This document shows, piece by piece, positions 1 to 7,058 of a stretch of 13,249 nt of DNA. The number at the start of each line of letters is the position of its first letter. Position 1 is the stretch's first letter. This DNA is from Actinobacteria bacterium UBA2236. Its GTDB lineage: Bacteria; Actinomycetota; Actinomycetes; Nanopelagicales; Nanopelagicaceae. Position numbers and translations under genes: made by a program. The stretch is from NCBI GenBank assembly GCA_002347935.1, contig DDYK01000039.1:7287-20535 (forward strand), in the 5' to 3' direction. The notes beneath the pieces are model-generated. The model was given only the letters and a program-made list of their open reading frames with translations, was not told where the DNA came from and did no database searches.

Positions 1-70
1 AGTCCAGGAGCTCTAACAACTTCGGCCATGGGTGGCAGTATGCCACTGCTATCAAAGTAAATGAAAGCTG
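1..70 (-). other. Unresolved partial reading frame past the permease, at window edge
   Basis: The operon probably continues to the left, but the 70 bases after the permease stop do not settle which gene follows. Two minus-strand frames stay open to the edge. One has ATG at 29 (reading MAEVVRAPG). The other could start at TTG (about 52) or GTG (46) and reads MAYCHPWPKLLELLD from the GTG. Neither has a clear Shine-Dalgarno sequence. A small hairpin (32-46) lies just in front of the ATG. I recognise no protein family from this fragment. Confidence 0.25.
32..46. repeat. Small perfect inverted repeat after permease gene
   Basis: GTGGCA and TGCCAC form a 6-bp stem around a 3-nt loop, 25 nt after the permease stop at 71. 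There is no T-run on either side, so it is not a convincing intrinsic terminator. It could stabilise the upstream mRNA end or sit in the leader of the next gene. Confidence 0.4.
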
Positions 71-994
71 TTATCCCTTAACAGATCCAGCTAGCAAACC
101 ACGCACAAAATATCGCTGTAGCGCAAAGAAAACAGCTACCGGCACCAATATAGAAACGAAAGCACCGGCAGTTAATAACTCCCAATCTCCCCCTCTAGTT
201 CCAGTCATCTCAGCAAGTCTGACCATAAGTGGTGCAATTTCACGTTTTCCACCACCAAATGTCAGAGCAACAAGCAAGTCATTCCAAACCCATAGAAATT
301 GGAAGATTGCAAAGGATGCAATCGCCGGGATACTAAGTGGCAGCACTATCTGTCTAAAGAGCTTGAAGTAATCTGCGCCATCAACCCTTGCAGCCTCCAT
401 CAACTCTCTTGGCAATTGCGCAATGAAGTTATGGAGCAGAAATATCGCAAGCGGAAGTCCGAACATTGTGTGGGCCAACCAAATTGGAATGAAAGTACCA
501 GTAATACCAAAACTTGGAATTACAGTAACGCTTCCAATATGAAGTCCTCCCGAGAATAGCTGTAGCAGAGGAATTAGAGACATCTGAAGTGGAATTACTT
601 GGAGGGCAAAAATTCCAAAGAAAATAAAATTTCTTCCCTTGAAGTCAAACCAAGCAATGGCATATGCTGCAAATATTGCAATTGTTATAGGAATAATTGT
701 TGACGGGATTACGATTGCAAAGGTATTTACAAAGTACTGACTTAATGGAGGGGTTGCGCCGCGACCTTCAAATAGAACTCTGCTGTAATTCTCAAGAGTA
801 AATTCAGGCTTGGTAAGAACTGTCCACCATCCAGATGAGTTAATTCCAGTCTGCGGTCTAAGTGATGTAACAAAGAGACCAAAGGTAGGAATCGTCCAGA
901 GAACTGCAATTAGGATTGCCACAAAGCTTGCCCAAGGCGAGCTTAAGTGGCTCTTTGTTGCTTCGACTTTCCCCCTCTTTAGCGCCTTTGCCAT
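71..994 (-). CDS. Sugar ABC transporter permease, MalG type
   Basis: Inner-membrane permease subunit (307 aa from ATG) of a carbohydrate importer of the CUT1 family. It pairs with the MalF-type permease upstream. The EAA loop that docks the ATPase is visible as MEAARVDGADYFKLF followed by the usual LPLSIPA stretch, around residues 199-222. A strongly hydrophobic helix starts near residue 22 and several more follow; the C-terminal RYFVRGLLAGSVKG is typical of MalG-like proteins. The upstream gene's TGA overlaps this ATG (TGATG at 996-992), so translation is probably coupled. A GGAG five bases before the ATG at 994 favours that start over the in-frame GTG at 997, which lies only two bases from the GGAG. 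Substrate is inferred from the linked alpha-glucosidase; the sequence alone does not fix it. Confidence 0.93.
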   Translation of the reverse strand: MAKALKRGKVEATKSHLSSPWASFVAILIAVLWTIPTFGLFVTSLRPQTGINSSGWWTVLTKPEFTLENYSRVLFEGRGATPPLSQYFVNTFAIVIPSTIIPITIAIFAAYAIAWFDFKGRNFIFFGIFALQVIPLQMSLIPLLQLFSGGLHIGSVTVIPSFGITGTFIPIWLAHTMFGLPLAIFLLHNFIAQLPRELMEAARVDGADYFKLFRQIVLPLSIPAIASFAIFQFLWVWNDLLVALTFGGGKREIAPLMVRLAEMTGTRGGDWELLTAGAFVSILVPVAVFFALQRYFVRGLLAGSVKG

Positions 995-1995
995 CACCGC
1001 TCCGATCTCTCGCGTCGCAGGTGCATCACGTTATAGGCAACTAATGGAATAACTCCTAGAAATAGAATGATTGCAAGAGCGCTTCCAGTCCCATAATTCA
1101 GCGCCCTAAATGACTGGTTATACATCTCATTGGCGATAACGCTGGTTTTAAAGTTTCCACCAGTCATAGTTCTAATAATGTCAAAAACTTTAAGTGCGCC
1201 AATAGTTATTGTGCTCAAAACTACGATAATGGTTCCTCGAATCATAGGAACTGTGACTTTTCCAAATCGCTTCCAACCACTTGCTCCATCAAGCATTGAA
1301 GCTTCCAAAATTTCTTCCGGAATAGCTTTGATAGCCGCAGAGAGAATCACCATGGCAAAACCTGTTTGAATCCAGACGAAAACAACAATTAGTAAGAAGG
1401 TATTTAAAGGAGCGGTCAAAATCCAATTTGTTGGGACAAAACCTAGCCATTCAGCGATCTGACTTAGCAAGCCAATCTCAGCAACTCGATCATTGGGCTG
1501 GAACTGATAGACAAACTTCCAGATTATTCCTGCTCCAACAAATGAGATTGCCATGGGCATAAAAATCAAAGACTTAGCTAACCCCGGCCGCTTCATCCGA
1601 TCCGTTAGAACTGCAATAGTTAATCCAAGAGCAGTTGAGGCTATTGGAGCAACTAACATCCAAATACCGGTGTTCCTTAAAATCTGGAGAATCTCAGGCT
1701 GAGTAAAGGCCCAGATGTAATTCTCCAAGCCAACGAAATTATCTCCTCGTGCATCTCTGAAAGATAGGTAGAGCGTCCTAATTGCAGGAGCAATCAATCC
1801 TATGAAGAGAAATATGAGCGCAGGAGCTAGAAAAACAAGGTATTTAACAGATCTCTGTATTCGCTCTGAGGTTCTCTCTGCCAAGTAAAAGGCAAGACTT
1901 ACAACTATTGCAAAGATAGCGACCGTGATTAACAGGCCAGTTAATTTTGAGGTGGCCTGCTCGAGTTGAGATTGGCGTGCTGCAAACTCAAGCAT
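994..1995 (-). CDS. Sugar ABC transporter permease, MalF type
   Basis: Membrane permease (333 aa from ATG) that forms a heterodimer with the MalG-type partner. The EAA motif is EEILEASMLDGASGWKRFGK, around residues 230-250. Besides the usual first helix (YLVFLAPALIFLFIGLIAP) there is an extra hydrophobic segment near residues 18-41, an N-terminal addition seen in some MalF and AglF-type permeases. The start is ambiguous: TTG at 1998 lies 7 nt from GGGGAG, while ATG at 1995 lies 10 nt from it and 4 nt from GAGG. A seven-residue mini-ORF (ATG at 2018) ends in a TGA that overlaps the ATG at 1995. The gene follows the binding-protein gene after 175 bp that hold a strong stem-loop. The subunit role is secure; sugar specificity is inferred from context. 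Confidence 0.92.
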   Translation of the reverse strand: MLEFAARQSQLEQATSKLTGLLITVAIFAIVVSLAFYLAERTSERIQRSVKYLVFLAPALIFLFIGLIAPAIRTLYLSFRDARGDNFVGLENYIWAFTQPEILQILRNTGIWMLVAPIASTALGLTIAVLTDRMKRPGLAKSLIFMPMAISFVGAGIIWKFVYQFQPNDRVAEIGLLSQIAEWLGFVPTNWILTAPLNTFLLIVVFVWIQTGFAMVILSAAIKAIPEEILEASMLDGASGWKRFGKVTVPMIRGTIIVVLSTITIGALKVFDIIRTMTGGNFKTSVIANEMYNQSFRALNYGTGSALAIILFLGVIPLVAYNVMHLRRERSER

Positions 1996-2047
1996 CAAGC
2001 CTCAACTCCCCATTTCATAAACAATTTCCTGCCCCGTGATTTGCAAC

Positions 2048-2054
2048 ATTTATA
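2048..2054 (-). promoter_or_regulatory. Possible internal -10 element before the permeases
   Basis: The minus strand reads TATAAAT about 50 bp before the MalF-type start. Two copies of the palindromic hexamer TTGCAA (2041-2046 and 2062-2067) flank it with start points 21 bp apart. No good -35 hexamer is present, so an internal permease promoter is only a possibility. Confidence 0.25.
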
Positions 2055-2082
2055 AGAATTATTGCAAAGAGCTCTATCTTGC

Positions 2083-2123
2083 GTAAGGGGTGTAGCGGTT
2101 ATTTTCTTCGCTACACCCCTTAC
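2083..2123 (-). promoter_or_regulatory. Long intercistronic stem-loop after the binding-protein gene
   Basis: GTAAGGGGTGTAGCG (2083-2097) and CGCTACACCCCTTAC (2109-2123) are perfect reverse complements, giving a 15-bp stem with an 11-nt loop. It begins about 50 nt after the binding-protein stop and ends about 90 nt before the permease start. No T-run follows it on the minus strand, which argues against a simple intrinsic terminator. In malE-malF and similar operons such a structure protects the binding-protein mRNA, or partly stops transcription, so that binding protein is made in excess. The same role is inferred here. Confidence 0.75.
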
Positions 2124-2173
2124 AACTACTACTTCTCAGAAGCTTTTATGCCCCTTGAGATACCAAAGTCTTA

Positions 2174-3526
2174 TTAAGACTTAGGCCAGGACTTCTCGAT
2201 TGCGTCAAGAACAGCCTTATCAGACTTGTTCTCGGCAACCCAAGCAGTCATTTCTTTCCAGAATGAACCGGCGCCCACTGCTGCAGGCATTGCATCTGAT
2301 CCATCAAAACGGAAGATGGTTGCATTCTTGAGAATATCAACCGCATTCTTGTTTACTGGATCTGCAACATTTGCAGTGTCTAGACCCTTGTTAGCTGAGA
2401 ACCAGCCACCAAGTGCTGCCTTCTTGTTATTCCATTCAGGAGATGTGAGATAGAGCTGAACTGCTCCAACTTCACCGCGATCTGAGAAAGCACCAACGAA
2501 CTCTCCGCCACCAAGGGCAGGACGTTGATCAGCAGTCACACCTGGGAAGTAGAAGGTGGTAATTCCGCCTTCGACATCAGTATCTTCTGGAGTAACAATA
2601 GTTGCGCCATAGTCAGCGGAAAGGATGCCACCGATAAATGAAGCCTGGCGGTGCATTGCGCAGGATCCATCAACAATTCCAGCTCCACCCTCTTGGAAGG
2701 TAGTTGTGGCAATTGCTGAAACATTTCCTACATATTTAGCATTCTTTAGAACTTTTCCGGCTTCTTTAAGAACTGCTGCGACCTTTGGATCATTAAATGG
2801 CATGGTGTGATTTACCCATGCATCATATGTTGCTGCGTCGTTAACACGGAGCATGATGTCTTCCATCCAGTCAGTTCCAACCCAACCTGTTGCATCTCCA
2901 GAGCCAAAGCCAACGCACCATGGTTGAACTTTGCCTTCAGCTGCAATCTTGTCAGAGAGAGCTAGTAACTCTGGCCAAGTAGTTGGAATTGTCCATCCGT
3001 TATCTGCAAATGTCTTTGGTGAATACCAGACAAAGGACTTTACGTTTGCACCAAGTGGAGCGGCATAGAAGGTTCCATCAACGGTTCCATATGCTTTCCA
3101 ATCTGGGCCATAGAACTCATCTGCATTAGCTGATACATCGCTAGTTGCAGGAATCATCTTTCCAGTAGCAACCATTGCCTTTAGAAGACCTGGTTGTGGG
3201 AAGACTGCTAGATCTGGAGCTGTTCCACCTTCAACACGAACTGGAAGTTGTGCTTCAAATTCAGCAGTTCCATTCCAATTAATTGTGATTCCAGTGCACT
3301 CTTCAAATTCGGCAAATGATTCCTGATAAATCTCTGCCTCTGGGCTGCGGATAGAGGAATAGATTTCTACCTCTGTTCCGTCATGGCCTTGATACGCTTC
3401 GTAGGCATCACAATTTGCGCCACCAGCTGAATCATCTGAGCTGGAGCAAGCGCTTAAAACCAGTGATAACGCTGCGAATAAAGATGTCGCCAACATAAGT
3501 CGACGACGCCGCAATGATGCGGTCAT
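2174..3526 (-). CDS. Sugar-binding lipoprotein of the ABC importer
   Basis: Extracellular solute-binding protein (450 aa) that delivers sugar to the two permeases. The N-terminus is a classic lipoprotein signal: RRRR, a hydrophobic core, then the lipobox LSAC with Cys27 as the predicted lipidated residue, followed by a Ser/Asp-rich linker. The body fits the family-1 carbohydrate-binding fold: EVEIYSSIRSPE at the start of the mature domain, GGTAPDLAVFPQPG, and the Trp-rich WTIPTTWPELLALSDKIA. The ATG at 3526 was chosen because AAGGGGA lies 7 nt upstream and it places the signal peptide at the N-terminus. The frame is open further up to 3649, but that extension would bury the signal peptide. 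Similarity to AglE-type alpha-glucoside binding proteins is my impression; the linked GH13 enzyme supports it. Confidence 0.93.
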   Translation of the reverse strand: MTASLRRRRLMLATSLFAALSLVLSACSSSDDSAGGANCDAYEAYQGHDGTEVEIYSSIRSPEAEIYQESFAEFEECTGITINWNGTAEFEAQLPVRVEGGTAPDLAVFPQPGLLKAMVATGKMIPATSDVSANADEFYGPDWKAYGTVDGTFYAAPLGANVKSFVWYSPKTFADNGWTIPTTWPELLALSDKIAAEGKVQPWCVGFGSGDATGWVGTDWMEDIMLRVNDAATYDAWVNHTMPFNDPKVAAVLKEAGKVLKNAKYVGNVSAIATTTFQEGGAGIVDGSCAMHRQASFIGGILSADYGATIVTPEDTDVEGGITTFYFPGVTADQRPALGGGEFVGAFSDRGEVGAVQLYLTSPEWNNKKAALGGWFSANKGLDTANVADPVNKNAVDILKNATIFRFDGSDAMPAAVGAGSFWKEMTAWVAENKSDKAVLDAIEKSWPKS

Positions 3527-3535
3527 ATAGTTTCC

Positions 3536-3547
3536 CCTTTCGAAAGG
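3536..3547. promoter_or_regulatory. CpG-centred perfect palindrome, candidate LacI-family operator
   Basis: CCTTTCGAAAGG is a 12-bp perfect palindrome with a central CG, the general form of operators bound by LacI-family proteins that have a hinge leucine. It lies 10 bp before the binding-protein start and overlaps its ribosome-binding region. The repressor encoded in the same operon has that leucine (Leu56). A related but shorter CTTTCAAAG lies at 6329-6337, just before lacI. Operator function is inferred. Confidence 0.4.
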
Positions 3548-3559
3548 ACCATAGAAGTT

Positions 3560-3577
3560 CCACAGATTTCTCTGAGG
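3560..3577 (-). other. Small hairpin in the binding-protein leader
   Basis: On the minus strand CCTCAGA and TCTGTGG pair around a GAAA loop, with one T-T mismatch. It sits in the 126-bp interval between the GH13 gene and the binding-protein gene, about 35 nt before the start codon. It may be an mRNA processing or stability element, or chance. Confidence 0.25.
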
Positions 3578-3652
3578 AATTAGAGCCCATCTTTCTCTGG
3601 GGCCACTTACCAAGCAATAGTTGGCCTCTGTAAAAGGGCGGTAAATCACTAA

Positions 3653-5311
3653 CTATTTTGTTATTTTTCCCAGCCAGACTGTGCTCTGGGCTGGCAGGGT
3701 GAGTGACTTTGCCTCTAAATGAGCCTGACTGGATGAGGCCAGGATGATCTGGCTATCGCTCTCGAGCTGAATTTGATGGCTCTGCCCCGTGGTGTTGGCA
3801 TAGAGCAGGAAATCATCCCCCCGACTAAAAGCGAGCACTCCCTTTGGGGTAGTAATCCAAGCTATCTCATTTGATGCAGGTAGCTGGCGTGATAAAAGTT
3901 TTCTCATATGAAGTGATTGGCGATAGAGAGATAGGTGGCTATCACCACCTATCTGCGCTTCAACGCAGTGTTCTTGCCAATTACTTGGAATTGGCAACCA
4001 AGGTTTTGTAGTTGTGAATCCATAATTTGGTAATTGAGAACTCCAAGGAAGCGGAATTCGTGCCCCATCCCTTCCTTTATCAACTCCTTTAGTTCTAAAA
4101 AAAACTGGATCTTGGCGATCACTATCTTCCAGCTGCCCATCTTCAAGGCCTAGTTCCTCGCCCTGATAAATATAAATACCGCCAGGAAGGCCATGAGTTA
4201 ATAGCGCCATAGCTCTTGCTCTCTGCCGTCCTAATTCTCCGCCTCCAAGTCTTGATACAAGTCTTGGAGAGTCATGATTTGAAAGCACCCAGGTAGGAGA
4301 GGCGCCAACTTGATTGACTTCAGCTAACGTTTTATTGATTGCACTTACTAAAAACTCCGCATCCCAAGGAGCAATGAGAAAGTCAAAGTTAAATATTTGA
4401 TGGAGTTCATCACTTCTTACATATCTCATCGCCCTTGAACTGGGATGAACCCATGCTTCAGCAACGCTCATTCTCTGGCCTGAATATGAATCTAGGATTT
4501 TTCGCCAACTGCGATATATCTCGTGTACTCCCTCTCGATCAAAGAATGGAACATCGGCAAGAAGAGATTCGCGCTCAAATCTATCCATATCGCTGACATC
4601 AAGGCGAAGTGCCCGAGTCAAGCCTTCTGGATCTCTATGATCTTTAAAAATCTCTTCTTTAACTAGACCATGAGCAACATCGATTCGAAATCCATCAACG
4701 CCCTTATCAAGCCAAAACCTAAGCGTCTTTTCAAAGTCTTCTCTTACCTCATTACTTTCCCAATTTAGATCTGCTTGAGTTGAGTCAAAGAGATGTAAAT
4801 ACCACTGACCAGGTCTGCCATCTACCTCGTTAACTCTGCTCCAAGCCGGACCACCAAAGATTGAGCACCAATTATTTGGAGGGATCTCTCCACTTTCGCC
4901 TCGTCCATCATAGAAGTGAAAGCGCGAACGCTCTAAAGATCCGGGCAGAGATTGAAGTGCTGCCTTAAACCATTTATGTTCAGTTGAAAAGTGATTTGGA
5001 ACTAAGTCAACAATGATTCTTAAATCAGATTTATGTGCAGCCTTAATTAAGTTAATCGCATCTTCCATACTTCCAAATCTTGGATCTATCGCTCTTGGAT
5101 CTGCAACGTCATACCCACCATCATTATTCGGCGAAAGATAGAAGGGGCTTAGCCAGATTGCATCAATACCAAGGGACTTTAGATAAGAAAGTCGTGAAAT
5201 TACCCCAACTAAATCTCCCTCGCCATCACCATTAGTATCTTGAAAAGAGCGAGGATAAACCTGATAAATAGCAGAGTTGGACCACCAATCAACTTGGTTT
5301 TGGCTGGTAAT
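3653..5311 (-). CDS. GH13 alpha-glucosidase with an ATT start codon
   Basis: Cytoplasmic alpha-glucosidase (552 aa, no signal peptide) that would release glucose from imported alpha-glucosides. All four GH13 regions are present. Region I is DLVPNH (102-107), region II GFRIDVAH with nucleophile Asp211, region III VAEAWV with acid/base Glu285, and region IV LSNHD with Asp347. The frame continues 81 codons upstream of the first ATG (5068) and encodes indispensable GH13 sequence: SAIYQVYPRSFQDTNGDGEG, then DAIWLSPFYLSPNNDGGYDV. None of those codons is ATG, GTG or TTG. The best start is ATT at 5311, eight bases after GGAGG (5324-5320). The lacI stop (5317-5315) is in the same frame with only AAA between. 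A sequence error turning ATG into ATT is the main alternative. An ATG-only call at 5068 would lose the first barrel strand. The FRIDVAHGL form of region II recalls actinobacterial alpha-glucosidases. Confidence 0.88.
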   Translation of the reverse strand: MTSQNQVDWWSNSAIYQVYPRSFQDTNGDGEGDLVGVISRLSYLKSLGIDAIWLSPFYLSPNNDGGYDVADPRAIDPRFGSMEDAINLIKAAHKSDLRIIVDLVPNHFSTEHKWFKAALQSLPGSLERSRFHFYDGRGESGEIPPNNWCSIFGGPAWSRVNEVDGRPGQWYLHLFDSTQADLNWESNEVREDFEKTLRFWLDKGVDGFRIDVAHGLVKEEIFKDHRDPEGLTRALRLDVSDMDRFERESLLADVPFFDREGVHEIYRSWRKILDSYSGQRMSVAEAWVHPSSRAMRYVRSDELHQIFNFDFLIAPWDAEFLVSAINKTLAEVNQVGASPTWVLSNHDSPRLVSRLGGGELGRQRARAMALLTHGLPGGIYIYQGEELGLEDGQLEDSDRQDPVFFRTKGVDKGRDGARIPLPWSSQLPNYGFTTTKPWLPIPSNWQEHCVEAQIGGDSHLSLYRQSLHMRKLLSRQLPASNEIAWITTPKGVLAFSRGDDFLLYANTTGQSHQIQLESDSQIILASSSQAHLEAKSLTLPAQSTVWLGKITK

Positions 5312-5314
5312 TTT

Positions 5315-6322
5315 TTATACCTCCAAACGCCTGGTGGAGTTTCTCACTACCAAGGTAGTGGGAAGCGTTAAAGAGTGAGAATCGCTCTTTGGAATCTTTA
5401 ATCGCTCCATAATCGACCATGCAGCCATCTCTCCCATTAGAGAAACTGGTTGCTCTATGGTGGTTAGGTCTGAAAACTCTGCCATTTCATGGCCATCAAA
5501 GCCAATGATTGAAATATCATCTGGAACTTTTAAACCATTTCTTCGAATAGCTTGTAGCGCTCCAAGTGCCATCTCATCTGATTGGCAAAATATCGCTGTT
5601 GGCCGATCAGCTCTGGCCAATAAATCATCCATAGCTCTACTTGCTCCATGCATTGTGAAGTCACCAAAGACTTCTCGAGATGGCTTGAACTCCAAACCGC
5701 TCTCGGCCAAGACCTGCATAAATCCTTTTCGGCGATCTTGTGGAACGCTAAATCCAAATGGGTCATCCGGCCGACCTGAGAGAAGGGCAATCTTCTTATG
5801 GCCTAAATTAACTAAATGCTGCGTTGCAGTTCTTGCCCCTGCCACATCATCGATAGCCACGCTAGAACATTGGGCATGATGCATTCCAACAAGTGCGATT
5901 GGAATCCCAAGGCTTAACATCGAGTCAAACTCTTCCTCAGTTGGAGGAAGGCTAATGACAATTAGCGCATCTACTCGACCCTTTAATAGTTGATGTTGGA
6001 ATAAGCGCTCGCGCCCTTTCATCTGTGAGAAGTTGTATAGAAGGAGATCAAGACCTGCTTCCCGCAGTGCTTGCTCTGCGCCATTTATAACTTGAGCGAA
6101 ATACCATCTAGAAATAAATGGAGCAACGACTCCAACTGAATTAGTTCTGCCAAATAAAGCCTTGGCGGAAGTTTGCGGAAGGGGATAACCGAGCTTCTCT
6201 GCAGCATCAAGAATTTTCTTACGAGTTTCAGGATTAACATGATTAAGCCCTCGAAGAGCTCTCGAGACAGTAGCTATTGAGACTCCAGCTTCAATAGCCA
6301 CTTGCTTAATACCGGCTGCCAT
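5315..6322 (-). CDS. LacI-family transcriptional repressor
   Basis: Sugar-responsive repressor (335 aa), probably controlling this operon. The N-terminal helix-turn-helix reads IKQVAIEAGVSIATVSRALR (5-24), followed by NPETRKKILDAAEKLGY and the hinge TSAKAL, whose Leu56 corresponds to the leucine that LacI inserts into a central CpG of its operator. The periplasmic-binding-like effector domain runs from about residue 60, with NSVGVVAPF, the sugar-pocket region AIDDVAGARTATQHLVNLGH, and the C-terminal part DDISIIGFDGHEMAEFSDLT. The ATG at 6322 has AAAGG five bases upstream. As the first gene of the operon it probably regulates itself together with the glucosidase and transporter. The inducer is likely an alpha-glucoside or its product, by context only. 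Confidence 0.95.
   Translation of the reverse strand: MAAGIKQVAIEAGVSIATVSRALRGLNHVNPETRKKILDAAEKLGYPLPQTSAKALFGRTNSVGVVAPFISRWYFAQVINGAEQALREAGLDLLLYNFSQMKGRERLFQHQLLKGRVDALIVISLPPTEEEFDSMLSLGIPIALVGMHHAQCSSVAIDDVAGARTATQHLVNLGHKKIALLSGRPDDPFGFSVPQDRRKGFMQVLAESGLEFKPSREVFGDFTMHGASRAMDDLLARADRPTAIFCQSDEMALGALQAIRRNGLKVPDDISIIGFDGHEMAEFSDLTTIEQPVSLMGEMAAWSIMERLKIPKSDSHSLTLPTTLVVRNSTRRLEV
5320..5324 (-). promoter_or_regulatory. Shine-Dalgarno GGAGG that fixes the ATT start
   Basis: GGAGG lies within the last codons of lacI (encoding Leu-Glu-Val) and ends 8 nt before ATT at 5311. This is ideal spacing, and no conventional start codon falls near it in any frame. It is the main evidence that the GH13 gene begins at ATT. 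Confidence 0.7.
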
Positions 6323-6335
6323 GAAAACCTTTCAA

Positions 6336-6355
6336 AGCCCCTTATGCAAAGGGCT
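6336..6355. repeat. Imperfect 20-bp palindrome in the lacI / glycosylase divergent region
   Basis: AGCCCCTTATGCAAAGGGCT pairs at 7 of 10 positions in each arm. It sits 14 bp before lacI, in the 106-bp divergent interval to the DNA glycosylase gene. It could be an autoregulatory operator or a leader hairpin. It lacks a central CpG, so it differs from the CCTTTCGAAAGG site downstream. Confidence 0.35.
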
Positions 6356-6428
6356 CGATTAATAATGTAAAACTCTGTAAGCGACTAAAAATAGACTGTA
6401 AATGTGAAAATGGCTACCCTGCCTTCTC

Positions 6429-7058
6429 ATGGCAATCACGCTTGCGCAATCTCGAAGGATTGGCGCAGAGATCGCAAAGAAAAACCCCAGATTCAAACCC
6501 ATAGTTAAGCAATTTGGACCGTGCCCTCTTGGCCTGAATTCAAGAAAGCCGTTGGAAAGTAATTTCTCCACACTTGCTTCATCAATTCTCTCTCAGCAAT
6601 TATCAACTAAAGCTGCAGCGACAATTATCAAGCGAGTTAAGAACCTCTCAGGCGGCCGGATTTCACCGAGTGGAATAAGTCGAGTAAAAATAGGTGACTT
6701 GAGAGAAGCCGGATGCTCAAACTCGAAAGCTAGGGCTTTGCGGGAGTTAGCGCAGGCAACCCTTAGCTCAGAGGTTTCTATGAGCTCTCTTCATCGCCTA
6801 GGAGATGAAGAGATTAAAGAACAACTTCTTCCGCTCTTTGGTATTGGACTCTGGACAGTTGAGATGTTTTTAATGTTTCAATTGGGCAGACAGGATGTTT
6901 GGCCTGTGGGAGATCTTGGAGTCAGACGTGGCTGGGAGAAAGTTCATCGCATGAAAGGTGAGATCAAGCCGGCCGAACTGCTTAAATTGGGTGAGCTCTA
7001 TAGCCCCTATCGCAGCCACCTAGCTTGGTATTGCTGGCGCGCTACTGAAATTCTTTAG
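6429..7058 (+). CDS. HhH-GPD DNA glycosylase, AlkA-like
   Basis: Base-excision repair enzyme (209 aa) of the HhH-GPD superfamily, likely removing alkylated bases such as 3-methyladenine. SSILSQQLSTKAA (51-63) is the conserved helix before the DNA-binding part. The helix-hairpin-helix is LLPLFGIGLWTVEMFLMF (133-150), and WPVGDLGVRRG carries the catalytic Asp162. The four-cysteine iron-sulfur cluster of EndoIII and MutY is absent, which fits AlkA/MagIII-type proteins. The length suits the short, single-domain forms that lack the N-terminal domain of E. coli AlkA. ATG at 6429 is the first possible start after an in-frame stop and has no visible Shine-Dalgarno, so translation may be leaderless or nearly so. 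The stop overlaps the msrB stop by four bases. Exact lesion specificity cannot be read from the sequence. Confidence 0.88.
   Translation: MAITLAQSRRIGAEIAKKNPRFKPIVKQFGPCPLGLNSRKPLESNFSTLASSILSQQLSTKAAATIIKRVKNLSGGRISPSGISRVKIGDLREAGCSNSKARALRELAQATLSSEVSMSSLHRLGDEEIKEQLLPLFGIGLWTVEMFLMFQLGRQDVWPVGDLGVRRGWEKVHRMKGEIKPAELLKLGELYSPYRSHLAWYCWRATEIL

Noticed and set aside
299..559. 86-codon plus-strand frame inside the MalG-type permease
   Set aside because: Antisense to a well-supported permease; no domain and no ribosome site.
2041..2067. Paired TTGCAA hexamers as a regulator site
   Set aside because: The hexamer is short and self-palindromic; two copies in AT-rich DNA can arise by chance. 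Kept only as a note under the possible -10.
3527..3649. In-frame N-terminal extension of the binding protein (41 extra residues from 3649)
   Set aside because: It would bury the lipoprotein signal peptide, and a good ribosome site precedes ATG 3526.
3653..5068. GH13 gene starting at the first ATG (471 aa)
   Set aside because: The frame upstream encodes essential GH13 sequence directly after a strong GGAGG, so this start truncates the enzyme.
5457..5879. 140-codon plus-strand frame opposite lacI
   Set aside because: Antisense shadow of a clear repressor gene; no ribosome site or recognisable domain.
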